A DNA stretch of 64,000 bases from Terasakiella sp. SH-1 (lineage in GTDB: Bacteria; Pseudomonadota; Alphaproteobacteria; Rhodospirillales; Terasakiellaceae), in the NCBI RefSeq assembly GCF_004564135.1, contig NZ_CP038255.1:900501-964500 (forward strand), in the 5' to 3' direction. Numbering within the stretch: position 1 is the stretch's first letter; each line of letters begins with the position of its first letter. This document shows, one piece after another, positions 18,882-26,984 of the stretch. The notes beneath the pieces are model-generated. The model saw only the letters and a program-made list of their open reading frames with translations. It did no database searches and was not told the origin of the DNA. A program made the translations under genes and the position numbers.

Positions 18882-20324
18882 TTACGACCCTGTGTGGAAA
18901 ACTGTTTTGACAGTGATGGTTTCGCTGTTTTGTTGCCCTCGCAGTTCAAATGTAACTGGCTGGGCTGCTGTTTGAGGGGCGGAACCTTTGGCAAAAACAC
19001 GTAAAGTTACGACTTGTCCTGCAGCAACTTTGATGGTGTTGTCAGTTTGTCCAAGGATTTTGAGTTCGGGCACGTACTCACCTGATGCAGAAAGTCCGAA
19101 CTGTTTATCCTGATCTGATTTATTGAGAACGCGAATTGTATAGGCATTCTGGATTTGACCATTGCTCAAAGTCACAAAAAAAGGAACACGATCTTTTAAC
19201 ACAGTGATTTTCGTCATTTCACGAGACGAGAAGCCAAAAATGGTTAGAGAAACAGTTGTCAGCAAGATTGTCAGGTAAACGAGATTTCTTGGGCGCAACA
19301 GGCTTGTTTTTGACTTGGTAAGGGAAACAGGTATTTTGCCTGCGCGTTGATTAATATTGTGCTGAGAATCATATGAGATCAGTTTTTTCGGCAGGCCAAA
19401 CTTTTCCATCACCGTGTCACAGGCATCAATACAGAGACCACAACCGATACAGCCCATCTGGTTGCCTTCCCTGATATCAATGCCTGTCGGGCAGACCTGA
19501 ACGCACATGGTACAATCCACGCAATGGCCCCGATTGCTGAAATCACGATTTTTCCCCGGTTTTTGTCGTGTTTCACCCCGCCAGTCCTCATAGGTAATGA
19601 CTTTGCTATGCTCATCCAGCATGACCCCCTGAAAGCGACCATAGGGGCACATGTAGAGACAAACCTGCTCACGGGCAAATCCTGCCATAAGGTAGGTCAT
19701 AATCAACAGGGTGAGAAATGTGACCAGTGACCAGCCGGAGATATTTCCATTCAAGATATCTTGGGTCGTTTGAAAGGCATCTCCAAAATACCAAAGAAAG
19801 GACAAGGAGAAAAAGGCGGAAATCACAAGCCAGATACTATGCTTTAAGGTGCATTTGAACACTTTCTCAAAGGATAAGGGGGCTTTGCCAAGGCGAAGTC
19901 TTGCATTTCGATCACCTTCGATTAAAGCTTCGACTTTCACGAATAAATCTGTCCATAAGGTCTGAAAGCAGGTGAAGCCACACCATGCCCGCCCCCAGAG
20001 TGCTGCAGAGAAAAACAGGCCGATGGCTGCAAAAATCATAATACCTGTGAGGATGTAAATATCTTGCGGCCAAACCTCGATTGCAAATAGGTAAATCCGC
20101 TGTGCAGAAATATCAAACTGGACGGCCTGATCGGTCTTGCCTTCACCGCGATCCCATCTGAGGAGTGGTGTCAGGTGATAAAGAGCCAGTCCACCCCACA
20201 GGAAGCTATTTTTTAAACGGCGATAAAACCCTTTGACCGATTTGGCCTGGATTTTGGGCGGGCTGGCATAAAGCGGCCCCTTGTTTTGAGATAGAGATGT
20301 TGCTGTATTTATTGTGTCAGGCAT
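18882..20324 (-). CDS. ccoG: CcoG/RdxA/FixG-type cytochrome oxidase accessory protein
   Basis: A polyferredoxin-like inner-membrane protein that supports copper insertion into cbb3 oxidase. Features in order: membrane helices, a CGFTCFQTLWTDLF segment (usually CGYxCPQT), CLYMCPYGRFQ, two 4Fe-4S motifs (CVDCTMCVQVCP and CIGCGLCIDACD), a helix near residue 360 and a C-terminal immunoglobulin-like domain. The 480-residue form from the ATG at 20324 has GGAGAA upstream; the open frame extends 23 codons further without conserved sequence. No ccoNOQP or ccoIS genes are nearby. It is divergent from a MocR regulator with a matching operator in front of it. Confidence 0.9.
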   Translation of the reverse strand: MPDTINTATSLSQNKGPLYASPPKIQAKSVKGFYRRLKNSFLWGGLALYHLTPLLRWDRGEGKTDQAVQFDISAQRIYLFAIEVWPQDIYILTGIMIFAAIGLFFSAALWGRAWCGFTCFQTLWTDLFVKVEALIEGDRNARLRLGKAPLSFEKVFKCTLKHSIWLVISAFFSLSFLWYFGDAFQTTQDILNGNISGWSLVTFLTLLIMTYLMAGFAREQVCLYMCPYGRFQGVMLDEHSKVITYEDWRGETRQKPGKNRDFSNRGHCVDCTMCVQVCPTGIDIREGNQMGCIGCGLCIDACDTVMEKFGLPKKLISYDSQHNINQRAGKIPVSLTKSKTSLLRPRNLVYLTILLTTVSLTIFGFSSREMTKITVLKDRVPFFVTLSNGQIQNAYTIRVLNKSDQDKQFGLSASGEYVPELKILGQTDNTIKVAAGQVVTLRVFAKGSAPQTAAQPVTFELRGQQNSETITVKTVFHTGS

Positions 20325-20352
20325 GGAAGTTCTCCAGATCAATACAATTGAT

Positions 20353-20378
20353 TTTGTATGGTCTGGGATACATACAAA
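20353..20378. promoter_or_regulatory. MocR operator candidate 1 (ccoG side)
   Basis: Inverted repeat TTTGTATG - 10 bases - CATACAAA, 29 bases upstream of the ccoG start. Its centre is 63 bp (about six helical turns) from the centre of the second, near-identical repeat. Confidence 0.75.
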
Positions 20379-20415
20379 GACCTCGGATAACAAATAATCC
20401 TAGTGAAAAAGATAA

Positions 20416-20441
20416 ATTGTATGTAAATTCAGGCATACAAT
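20416..20441. promoter_or_regulatory. MocR operator candidate 2 (regulator side)
   Basis: Inverted repeat ATTGTATG - 10 bases - CATACAAT, 23 bases upstream of the MocR gene start. Same core and spacer length as the repeat in front of ccoG. Confidence 0.75.
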
Positions 20442-20463
20442 TCGTGCCGTCGGGGACTTTTGA

Positions 20464-21855
20464 ATGCGTACAAACTGGATGCCTATAGAAATCAATGGGG
20501 TAAAGCCTGTCTATCTTACCATAGCTGATGCAATTGAGGCCGATATTGCCAGCGGTCGTTTGCACTATGGGGATAAACTGCCAACGCAACGACAATTGGC
20601 TGCTGATATAGGTGTGGATTTTACGACCATCACCCGTGCTTATGGGGAAGCACGAAAAAGAGGCTTGATTGTCGCACATGTTGGGCAAGGCACATTCGTA
20701 CAAGGCCGCTTAAGTGAACAGAGTGAGCAGGAACAAGCGCCTTTAAGTGAAATTGATATGGGCATGAATATGCCACCGGTTCCGACAGATCCTGCTGTGA
20801 TAACGCGGATGCATCATGAAATGAATGAAGTGACCCATCGTTTGACGACACGCTCTCTCTTTGGCTATCAACATTTTATTGGATCCCCTATTGAACGAGA
20901 GCAGGCAGCAGCTTGGGTCAGCCGTTTTTTGCCTGAGGCAAGGGCCGAACATTTGTTAATTTGTTCGGGGACACAAAGTGCGTTGCTTTCTTTGGCTTTG
21001 TTTTTGTTGCAACCGGGTGATACGGCTGCATCTGAAGCGGTTACCTATCCGGGGTTCAGTATTTTAATGCGTCAACTCGGGGTCAGGCATATCGGTCTTG
21101 AAATGGATGAAGAGGGGATTATTCCTGCCACCTTTCGCAAAGCCTGCGTTGAGAAGAAGGTTTCCGTTCTTTACTGTAATCCGACGCTTCATAACCCAAC
21201 AACAACAACATGGTCGACATCACGTCGCGCTGCCATTGCCAATATTGCGCGTGAATATGATGTAAAAATTATTGAAGATGATGCGTATGGGGGACTGGCT
21301 GTATCTGCTCCACCGCCTTTGTCCACTTTTGCCCCGGAACGTTCCTATTATGTCATTGGTTTGGCAAAATGCCTCTCAAGTGCGCTTCGAATTTCTTTTC
21401 TATGTGTTCCTGATTATAGCAAGTTTCAGGCATTGGCCCTGTCCAACCGCGCAACCTCCATGATGGCTTCCCCCATAACCAAAGCAATGGCCCTGCACTT
21501 ATTGACAAGCGGCTGTGCTGATTTGGTTGTGCAAGATATTTTGAAGGAAGTAAAGGTCAGGCAGAAACTGGCAAAAGACATTCTGCCCTATGGGTCTTTT
21601 AAGGCTGACCCTAATGGTTTTCAGGTCTGGTTACAGTTAAATGATCATTGGGGCTTAAATGAATTTATAGCAGCCATGGGGCAACAAGGTATTCGTCTGA
21701 TTGGCGGAGATGCTTTTGTTGTGAGCGGCAAAGCCCCCAAAGCGGTTAGGGTTTGTCTGGGGGTGCCTGAAACATCCAAGAAAACCGAAAAAGCCCTCAA
21801 GGCAATTTCCCAAACATTATGCCTGTCGCTGCATGGCAATAACGCTATTGTATAA
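20464..21855 (+). CDS. MocR-type GntR/aminotransferase transcriptional regulator
   Basis: A 463-residue chimeric regulator. The N-terminal winged helix of GntR type covers about residues 10-85 (YLTIADAIEADIASGRLHYGDKLPTQRQL, split by the recognition helix DFTTITRAYGEA). The remainder is a fold-type I aminotransferase domain with the PLP lysine at LAKCLSSALR, where many relatives have S-x-S-K. MocR proteins sense PLP or an aldimine and act on divergent promoters, which fits the two TTGTATG-type inverted repeats between it and ccoG. A second in-frame ATG four codons later is possible. The effector is unknown. Confidence 0.9.
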   Translation: MRTNWMPIEINGVKPVYLTIADAIEADIASGRLHYGDKLPTQRQLAADIGVDFTTITRAYGEARKRGLIVAHVGQGTFVQGRLSEQSEQEQAPLSEIDMGMNMPPVPTDPAVITRMHHEMNEVTHRLTTRSLFGYQHFIGSPIEREQAAAWVSRFLPEARAEHLLICSGTQSALLSLALFLLQPGDTAASEAVTYPGFSILMRQLGVRHIGLEMDEEGIIPATFRKACVEKKVSVLYCNPTLHNPTTTTWSTSRRAAIANIAREYDVKIIEDDAYGGLAVSAPPPLSTFAPERSYYVIGLAKCLSSALRISFLCVPDYSKFQALALSNRATSMMASPITKAMALHLLTSGCADLVVQDILKEVKVRQKLAKDILPYGSFKADPNGFQVWLQLNDHWGLNEFIAAMGQQGIRLIGGDAFVVSGKAPKAVRVCLGVPETSKKTEKALKAISQTLCLSLHGNNAIV

Positions 21856-21892
21856 AGGTTGGTTTATAGGAAAGATACATTGGATTTATGAT

Positions 21893-22309
21893 ATGTCCCC
21901 GCTGATACAACAGATTGAAGCTCAAGATACTTACCTCATGCGTCATAAGGTTTTGTGGCCTGACCTTCCTTTGGAAGAGTGCATGCTGAAAGGCGATGAT
22001 GTCGCCCTGCATTTTGGTGCATTTGTTGAAGATCACCTTATCGGTGTGTTGTCCCTATTTCCTGATAATGACCAGTCAATCAGACTGCGGAAGTTTGCAA
22101 TTAGTCCAAGGTTTCAGGGGCAAGGCATTGGGCTTCTGATGTTAAAAACAGTTTTGGAAGAACTCGGGATATCTGGGAATAAATCTGTCTGGTGTGATGC
22201 CCGCGCAAATGCGGTTGATTTTTACCGCAAGGCTGGCTTTGAAATAGAAGGGAATGAGTTTTTAAAGAGGAATATCCCATATTACAAAATGTCTTGTCAT
22301 TTTAGGTGA
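21893..22309 (+). CDS. GNAT family N-acetyltransferase
   Basis: About 138 residues from the ATG at 21893, with the GNAT strand-helix signature RLRKFAISPRFQGQGIGLLML, where Q-G-Q-G-I-G is the acetyl-CoA pyrophosphate loop, and DFYRKAGFEIEG near the C-terminus. The open frame extends 20 codons further back and would overlap the end of the MocR gene, but that part is not GNAT-like. It follows MocR by 37 bases and may be co-transcribed. Substrate unknown. Confidence 0.82.
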   Translation: MSPLIQQIEAQDTYLMRHKVLWPDLPLEECMLKGDDVALHFGAFVEDHLIGVLSLFPDNDQSIRLRKFAISPRFQGQGIGLLMLKTVLEELGISGNKSVWCDARANAVDFYRKAGFEIEGNEFLKRNIPYYKMSCHFR

Positions 22310-22410
22310 AATATCCTGCTACGGATATTCATTCTATTTCAAAATATCTTAGTTCCCTAAATTTAATCCATTTTTATACTCAAACCTCAAATTCATTGGA
22401 GGGAAACTGG

Positions 22411-22737
22411 ATGGATAAGCTTTTTGTCTATGGAACGTTAGGTCCTGGGGGGCCAAATGAGGATGTAATGAAGAAGATAGGCGGGAAATGGATAAAGGCG
22501 ATCGTAAAGGGCTGTTTGTATTCTGAAGGCTGGGGAGCTGAGATGGGATACCCTGGACTTCTTCTCGAGGAAGAAGGTGATGACATAGAGGGGCATATTT
22601 TTATTTCAGAACGTTTAGAAAAGTATTGGAGCTTTTTGGATGATTTTGAGGGTGACGGATATGAACGTATTGAAGTTTTAGCCTATTGTGAAAATGGGGA
22701 AAGAATAGCAACCTATGTCTACGCATTGAAAAGATAG
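22411..22737 (+). CDS. gamma-glutamylcyclotransferase (AIG2-like) family protein
   Basis: A 108-residue protein of the GGCT/AIG2 fold. The nucleotide-binding-like start FVYGTLGPGGPN and the glutamate in DDFEGDGYER fit the family, whose members release 5-oxoproline from gamma-glutamyl compounds. The start at 22411 is chosen because GGAGGG lies 6-8 bases upstream; the longer open frame has no family similarity. It is followed by a strong terminator. Confidence 0.85.
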   Translation: MDKLFVYGTLGPGGPNEDVMKKIGGKWIKAIVKGCLYSEGWGAEMGYPGLLLEEEGDDIEGHIFISERLEKYWSFLDDFEGDGYERIEVLAYCENGERIATYVYALKR

Positions 22738-22768
22738 ATGGTTATTTCGTTCACTGAAAAGAAATGAC

Positions 22769-22804
22769 AAAAAAACCGCAACCAAAAGGCTGCGGTTTTT
22801 TTTG
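22769..22804. terminator. bidirectional terminator between GGCT gene and rpsI
   Basis: Stem AAAAAACCGCA (22770-22780) pairs with TGCGGTTTTTT (22791 onward), giving a T-run on both strands. It can end both the GGCT transcript and the convergent rplM-rpsI operon. Confidence 0.88.
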
Positions 22805-22834
22805 TATCCGTATGTCTCGGAAGTGGTGTGAAAA

Positions 22835-23326
22835 TCAGCGCTTGGAGAACTGGAAGGAACGGCGGGCTTTTGCTTTACCGTATTTCTTACGTTCAACAAC
22901 GCGAGAGTCACGAGTAAGGAAGCCAGCGCTTTTCAGAGCCGGGCGCAGAGCCGGTTCGAAGTTGTTCAGGGCACGGGAAAGACCGTGGCGAACTGCACCG
23001 GCTTGACCGGACAGGCCACCACCAGTTACTGTTGCAACAACGTCAAACTGACCTTCACGCTCAGTTACTTCAAATACTTGGTTCAGGATCATTTGCAGAA
23101 CCGGGCGTGCAAAATATTCAGCAACGTCACGGCCGTTTACAGTGATCTTACCGGAACCCGGCTTTACCCATACACGAGCAACAGCGTTTTTACGACGACC
23201 TGTGCCATATGCACGGCCTTGCGCGTCGATTTTCGGCTCAGCAGGAGCAGCAGCTTCAGCAGCCGGAGCTTCAGAACCAGTCGCTACGTCAGCGAGGTCT
23301 TCCAAAGTCTTCTTTTCTTCAGCCAT
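22835..23326 (-). CDS. rpsI: 30S ribosomal protein S9
   Basis: A small-subunit ribosomal protein of 163 residues. An alanine- and glutamate-rich N-terminal extension of about 35 residues, common in alphaproteobacteria, precedes the conserved core [20 protein letters not shown], and the conserved C-terminus [17 protein letters not shown] contacts tRNA in the P site. It is the second gene of the rplM-rpsI operon, with a 2-base gap. Confidence 0.98.
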   Translation of the reverse strand: MAEEKKTLEDLADVATGSEAPAAEAAAPAEPKIDAQGRAYGTGRRKNAVARVWVKPGSGKITVNGRDVAEYFARPVLQMILNQVFEVTEREGQFDVVATVTGGGLSGQAGAVRHGLSRALNNFEPALRPALKSAGFLTRDSRVVERKKYGKAKARRSFQFSKR

Positions 23327-23328
23327 GA

Positions 23329-23793
23329 TTATGCGCTCCGTTTGTTTTTGTCATTCATGGAAGCAACGTCAAGTACTTCCGGCTTTTGAGCTTCATGCGG
23401 GTGCTCAGAACCAGCATAGACGTGCAGCTTTTTCATTTGCTGACGGCCCAGCGGGCTGCGTGTGATCATGCGCTGAACAGCTTTTTCGATTACGCGTTCC
23501 GGGTGTTCACCATCCAGAATTTGTTCTGCTGTACGCTGCTTGATCCCGCCCGGGTGACCCGTGTGCCAGTAGTACACTTTGTCAGAACGTTTGCGGCCAG
23601 TCAGTTGAACTTTCTCAGCATTGATGATGACGATGTTATCACCAGTGTCGATGTTCGGTGTGTAAGTCGGCTTGTGTTTGCCGCGCAGGTATTGCGAGAC
23701 GATAGCAGCAAGACGGCCCAAAACAACGCCTTCGGCGTCGATTACGAACCACTTGCGTTCAATTTCGCTCGGCTTTGCAGTGTAAGTTTTCAT
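23329..23793 (-). CDS. rplM: 50S ribosomal protein L13
   Basis: A large-subunit early assembly protein. The 154-residue protein has the expected conserved parts: [20 protein letters not shown] at the start, [38 protein letters not shown] and MLPRGPLGRQ in the variant form [11 protein letters not shown]. It leads the rplM-rpsI operon. The 250 bases upstream are AT-rich with no further gene and should hold its promoter. Confidence 0.98.
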   Translation of the reverse strand: MKTYTAKPSEIERKWFVIDAEGVVLGRLAAIVSQYLRGKHKPTYTPNIDTGDNIVIINAEKVQLTGRKRSDKVYYWHTGHPGGIKQRTAEQILDGEHPERVIEKAVQRMITRSPLGRQQMKKLHVYAGSEHPHEAQKPEVLDVASMNDKNKRSA

Positions 23794-24044
23794 GTCATTC
23801 CACTTGCATACGGATTAATAACGGTTTCTCAAACGGTGCAAAAAACACCTGCTGAGAAGGAGCGCGCATTATGTTGAATTTTACAGCGAAGTCAATAGGA
23901 AAAAATCGTTTAAAAACAGTGTATTAAAAATACGGTACTATGATACCTTTTCTGTGTGCCGCAGGAAATAATGGGGTTTGGCCCCTCTTGTAAATATAGA
24001 AAAAACAAAGAGTTATGTCGTTTGGTTTGTTATCTTGGGAAGGG

Positions 24045-25245
24045 CTAGGGAGCCGGAAAGAAAAGTAAAAAGGCGCTGAGGGTAAACAGCGAGATCATTG
24101 TGGTTAATAGAATCGAGTTCCCCGCGATGCGATCTCCTACGCCATATTTTGTGGCAAAGATGAAGGCATTGGCACCGCTGGGCATGGCGGCACCTAATGT
24201 CGCAATCATGGTCCATAGCGGGGATGTTTGAAGAATGTAAGTGCAGGTCAGCCAAACCCCAAGAGGCATGATCACAAGTTTGGCAAGAGTGACCAGCAGG
24301 ACGGGTGTTCTGGTTTCTTCCAGTCTTAAAGCGTATCGGGCCATGCCGCCACCCACGACAAAAAGAGCGCAGGGCGGAGCGGCTTTGCTAAGCAGTTCAG
24401 TTACCCGATCAATCAAGGAAGGAAGTTCTGCTTCGCTTAATGAAAACAACCAGCCAGAGATTAAGGCGATGACCAGCGGGTTGGTTATGACACTTTTTAC
24501 AGCACCAGCGATGATGACACCAATATTGGCATTGGGGTTGCGTCCGGTTTCGATCATTACGCAGGGCAGGGTAAACAGGATCATGGCGTTAAAGGTGATC
24601 AGGGTCATCAGTGGAGCAAGGGCCTGAGGCGGGTAGGCCGTTTGTACGATGGGCAGAGCGATGAGGGCCAAGTTGCCAAAACTTGCTGAAATTCCAGTAA
24701 CGATACTGCGCTCATAACCTACAGCTCTTTTCTCTAAATCTGACCCGTTTCATGGAGCCTTAATCTGTGCTTGAGTTAGGAAAATTGTGCAAAGCGATGC
24801 GGGGCATCGGTTAAGCAAATTGACGCGACACAAGCACAGATAAGGCCCACCGGAGGCGTTTATCTCAAACAATGTGGAGGGCGGCACCTTCCATTTGCGG
24901 TGAATAACACCGCTGCATGCAAGGTTTCTACCCACATTGTTTGAGATAAACGTGAAAGCAAGTCAGATTTAGAGAAAAGAGCTGTATTTTGCGCATAAGG
25001 ACATAGGTTCCCAGTAAAATCGTAACCCCCATGCCGTAATAAGACAGGAGAATAGAGAGTTCCAGACGTTGGGTCATGACCCCGCTGGCAGAGGTGCGAA
25101 ATAACAGGGAGGGAACAGCAAGATAGAAGATAAAGCGCGTCAGGTCATCAACGCCGCTTTGGCTGAATAAGCCACGCTTGACCATGAAATAGCCAAGGCC
25201 AATGAGGGCAAAAACGGGAAGAATAACATTCAGGACCTGATACAT
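24045..25245 (-). pseudogene. AEC (auxin efflux carrier) family permease, split by a repeat element
   Basis: The N-terminal 87 or so codons (25245 down to 24985) encode the start of an AEC permease (VLNVILPVFALIGLGYFMVK). The rest lies at 24719-24045 (GISASFGNLALIALPIV onward). Between them sits a 263 bp element with a duplicated TA. Removing the element and one TA joins the halves in frame as ...VLMRKI-GYERSIVTG..., about 312 residues, the normal family length. As it stands the N-terminal part ends inside the element (at 24928) and the gene is probably inactive. Confidence 0.88.
24722..24984. mobile_element. three-armed MITE-like repeat, family 2
   Basis: A 263 bp non-coding element between TA dinucleotides (24720-24721 and 24985-24986). 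Its ends are 23 bp perfect inverted repeats (CAGCTCTTTTCTCTAAATC...). Inside, a 15 bp inverted repeat with one bulge (24758-24773 with 24831-24845) and a 21 bp perfect inverted repeat (24857-24877 with 24932-24952) form two arms. Each arm loop has an apical hairpin (CGATGC/GCATCG and GCGGTG/CACCGC). Primary sequence differs from family 1 but the layout is the same. Confidence 0.88.
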
Positions 25246-25283
25246 GGTGGCTGTACAGGTCCCGTTAGCTTTTTAAAATGTGC

Positions 25284-25484
25284 TTAAACAACAATATCAA
25301 TCTTATGGGCCGAAACGGCTTGTGCAGAGGCCGCTTTTGCCTGATCGGCAGCTTGCTGGCTCAGTTGTTGTGCGGCTTGGGTATTGCTTTTTACAGCTTG
25401 CTTCACCATGGCGACAGAGCTGTCTTGTTTTTGCGAGGCTTGGGTCATGCCAACGCTATATGCGGCTAATCCTGTAATATCCAT
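25284..25484 (-). CDS. YjfB-like putative motility protein
   Basis: A 66-residue protein starting MDITGLAAYSVGMTQASQKQDSSVAMVKQAVK, the pattern of the YjfB family of small putative motility proteins, followed by an alanine- and glutamine-rich helix. An AGAGGA lies upstream of the ATG at 25484. No flagellar genes are adjacent. Role inferred only from family name. Confidence 0.75.
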   Translation of the reverse strand: MDITGLAAYSVGMTQASQKQDSSVAMVKQAVKSNTQAAQQLSQQAADQAKAASAQAVSAHKIDIVV

Positions 25485-25555
25485 AGCGTCCTCTTTTGGT
25501 TACTCAACAGGAAAAGAGTATAGCAAGTTTTTGGCCCTTCGACAAGGTTTACCCC

Positions 25556-26377
25556 TTAATTCGGGTGTAGGGCATACTTCTTTAGTAAGCCTGTGTAAGC
25601 TTTCGTTTGTTTGAAACTTCGGATGTTTTCCCAATAGGCTTCGCAGAATTGAGGGTACTGTTTGTAAAACTCATGGCTGAACACAAGGTAATATGGCTTT
25701 GTGCGAACGGGGGGCTCAAGCTTTTCAATAAGCTGTGCATATTGGGGATGGGTGGCGAGATAACGATCACCCATGCCTTCCAGTTCGGCGTAGGCAATGA
25801 TGCGGTCTGAGAGTAATTTCTTGATGTTTTTTTCAGAGTTATGGGTTTCTTCAATAGTCGCCTGATGGGCTTTTAAGTCACTGGCGATGGAATAGCCTAG
25901 CTTAATCCCAATGTTTTTTTGACCGGAATGAAAGTCAAAGCTTTTTCCTGTCCATGTGAAATGGTTGGTGCCTTTTTTGACATATAAAACATACCTTTGG
26001 ACCATCAATGCTTTTGATGTATCGACTGAATGGTCTGGCAGGGATGGGTAGCGGGCAAATTTTGTACGTTTTTTTTGAAAGCTGGCATCAAATAAACCAT
26101 TGATGGAATTGTCTGTTAAAGAGGCAATTGCCCGTTTCCACGGGAGCCTGAGAAATTCCAACGTTACATTTTGTTGATTTGCGACTTGTTTTAAAAGCTC
26201 GACGGTCAGGCCGGGGTTTTCCTGTGGGACCTGATGACCAGTACCTAGGTAATAGGGGGGATTTTCTATCGGTTCATAGCCGATGATGATTTTTGTCGGT
26301 TTTTCGGCATGGCTAACGGATAGATTGAGGGTGAGGGCAATGAATAATAAGAGGAATACCCTCAGGATATAATTCAT
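25556..26377 (-). CDS. periplasmic substrate-binding protein, family 3 type
   Basis: A 273-residue protein with a signal peptide ending near SVSHA. The mature part looks like the bacterial extracellular solute-binding protein family 3 fold: IIIGYEPIENPPYYLG, then LTVELLKQVANQQNVTLEFLRLPWKRAIASL, and a second lobe with IGIKLGYSIASDL. No ABC permease or ATPase genes are adjacent, so it is an orphan. It may serve a distant transporter or a signalling protein. Ligand unknown. Confidence 0.8.
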   Translation of the reverse strand: MNYILRVFLLLFIALTLNLSVSHAEKPTKIIIGYEPIENPPYYLGTGHQVPQENPGLTVELLKQVANQQNVTLEFLRLPWKRAIASLTDNSINGLFDASFQKKRTKFARYPSLPDHSVDTSKALMVQRYVLYVKKGTNHFTWTGKSFDFHSGQKNIGIKLGYSIASDLKAHQATIEETHNSEKNIKKLLSDRIIAYAELEGMGDRYLATHPQYAQLIEKLEPPVRTKPYYLVFSHEFYKQYPQFCEAYWENIRSFKQTKAYTGLLKKYALHPN

Positions 26378-26447
26378 TTACACTCTCCGCATCATCCTTG
26401 TTACAAGTTTAAATGTAGCAAATTTCGCGCTATGGTTACAAGGTGAT

Positions 26448-26870
26448 TCATATTTCACGTGGCGGGATGGAATAGGTGCCTGTGGCATGGGCAACGGGTT
26501 CGTCATGACCATCAGAATGCAAGGTAACTTCCATGACACACAGGCGTTTGCCCAGTTTCAGAATGCGTCCTTCAGCCATGAGATCACCGGGGGCTGGGCG
26601 ATGCATGAAATTGATATTAAAATTGGTGGTGACAGCCAGCTTGACCTTGCCAATGGCGGAAAGTACGACGGCATACATACAGGCATCGGCCAAGGCCATC
26701 ATGGTGGGGCCGGAAACGGTTCCACCGGGGCGCAACATATTGTCGTTAAAAGGCAGGCGCAAGGTTGCTTCCCCGTCCCCAATGACATCGGTCGTCATGG
26801 CAATGTCTTTCGCCCAGGGGAGTTCTGTTGCGATAATATGATCGAAATCCGTTTTTGTGATTTTTGCCAT
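26448..26870 (-). CDS. PaaI-type hotdog-fold acyl-CoA thioesterase
   Basis: A 140-residue single hotdog domain. The helix-strand signature GGTVSGPTMMALADACMYAVV carries the catalytic-region aspartate, and TTNFNINFMHRPAPGDLMAEGRILKLGKRL is typical of PaaI/YdiI thioesterases. It is divergent from the crotonase gene across a 115-base region containing a perfect 20 bp palindrome, so the two probably share a regulator. Likely hydrolyses short or branched acyl-CoA; the exact substrate is unknown. Confidence 0.85.
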   Translation of the reverse strand: MAKITKTDFDHIIATELPWAKDIAMTTDVIGDGEATLRLPFNDNMLRPGGTVSGPTMMALADACMYAVVLSAIGKVKLAVTTNFNINFMHRPAPGDLMAEGRILKLGKRLCVMEVTLHSDGHDEPVAHATGTYSIPPREI

Positions 26871-26915
26871 ACCTGTCTCTCTTTTAATTTTGTATACTTT
26901 GATAAAGATCGTATA

Positions 26916-26935
26916 TGACGTTTACGTAAACGTCA
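26916..26935. promoter_or_regulatory. 20 bp perfect palindromic operator
   Basis: TGACGTTTACGTAAACGTCA lies between the divergent thioesterase and crotonase genes. ACGT-rich palindromes of this kind are known for regulators of acyl-CoA and branched-chain acid degradation (LiuR and relatives, recalled). No such regulator gene is in the window. Confidence 0.7.
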
Positions 26936-26984
26936 ATTTTATATATGGTGTTGCAAGCCAATCAAACAGGGAGTTTACAATATA

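Noticed and set aside
24750-24935. short frame inside the family 2 element
   Set aside because: It spans the hairpin arms, has no binding site and is not a plausible protein.
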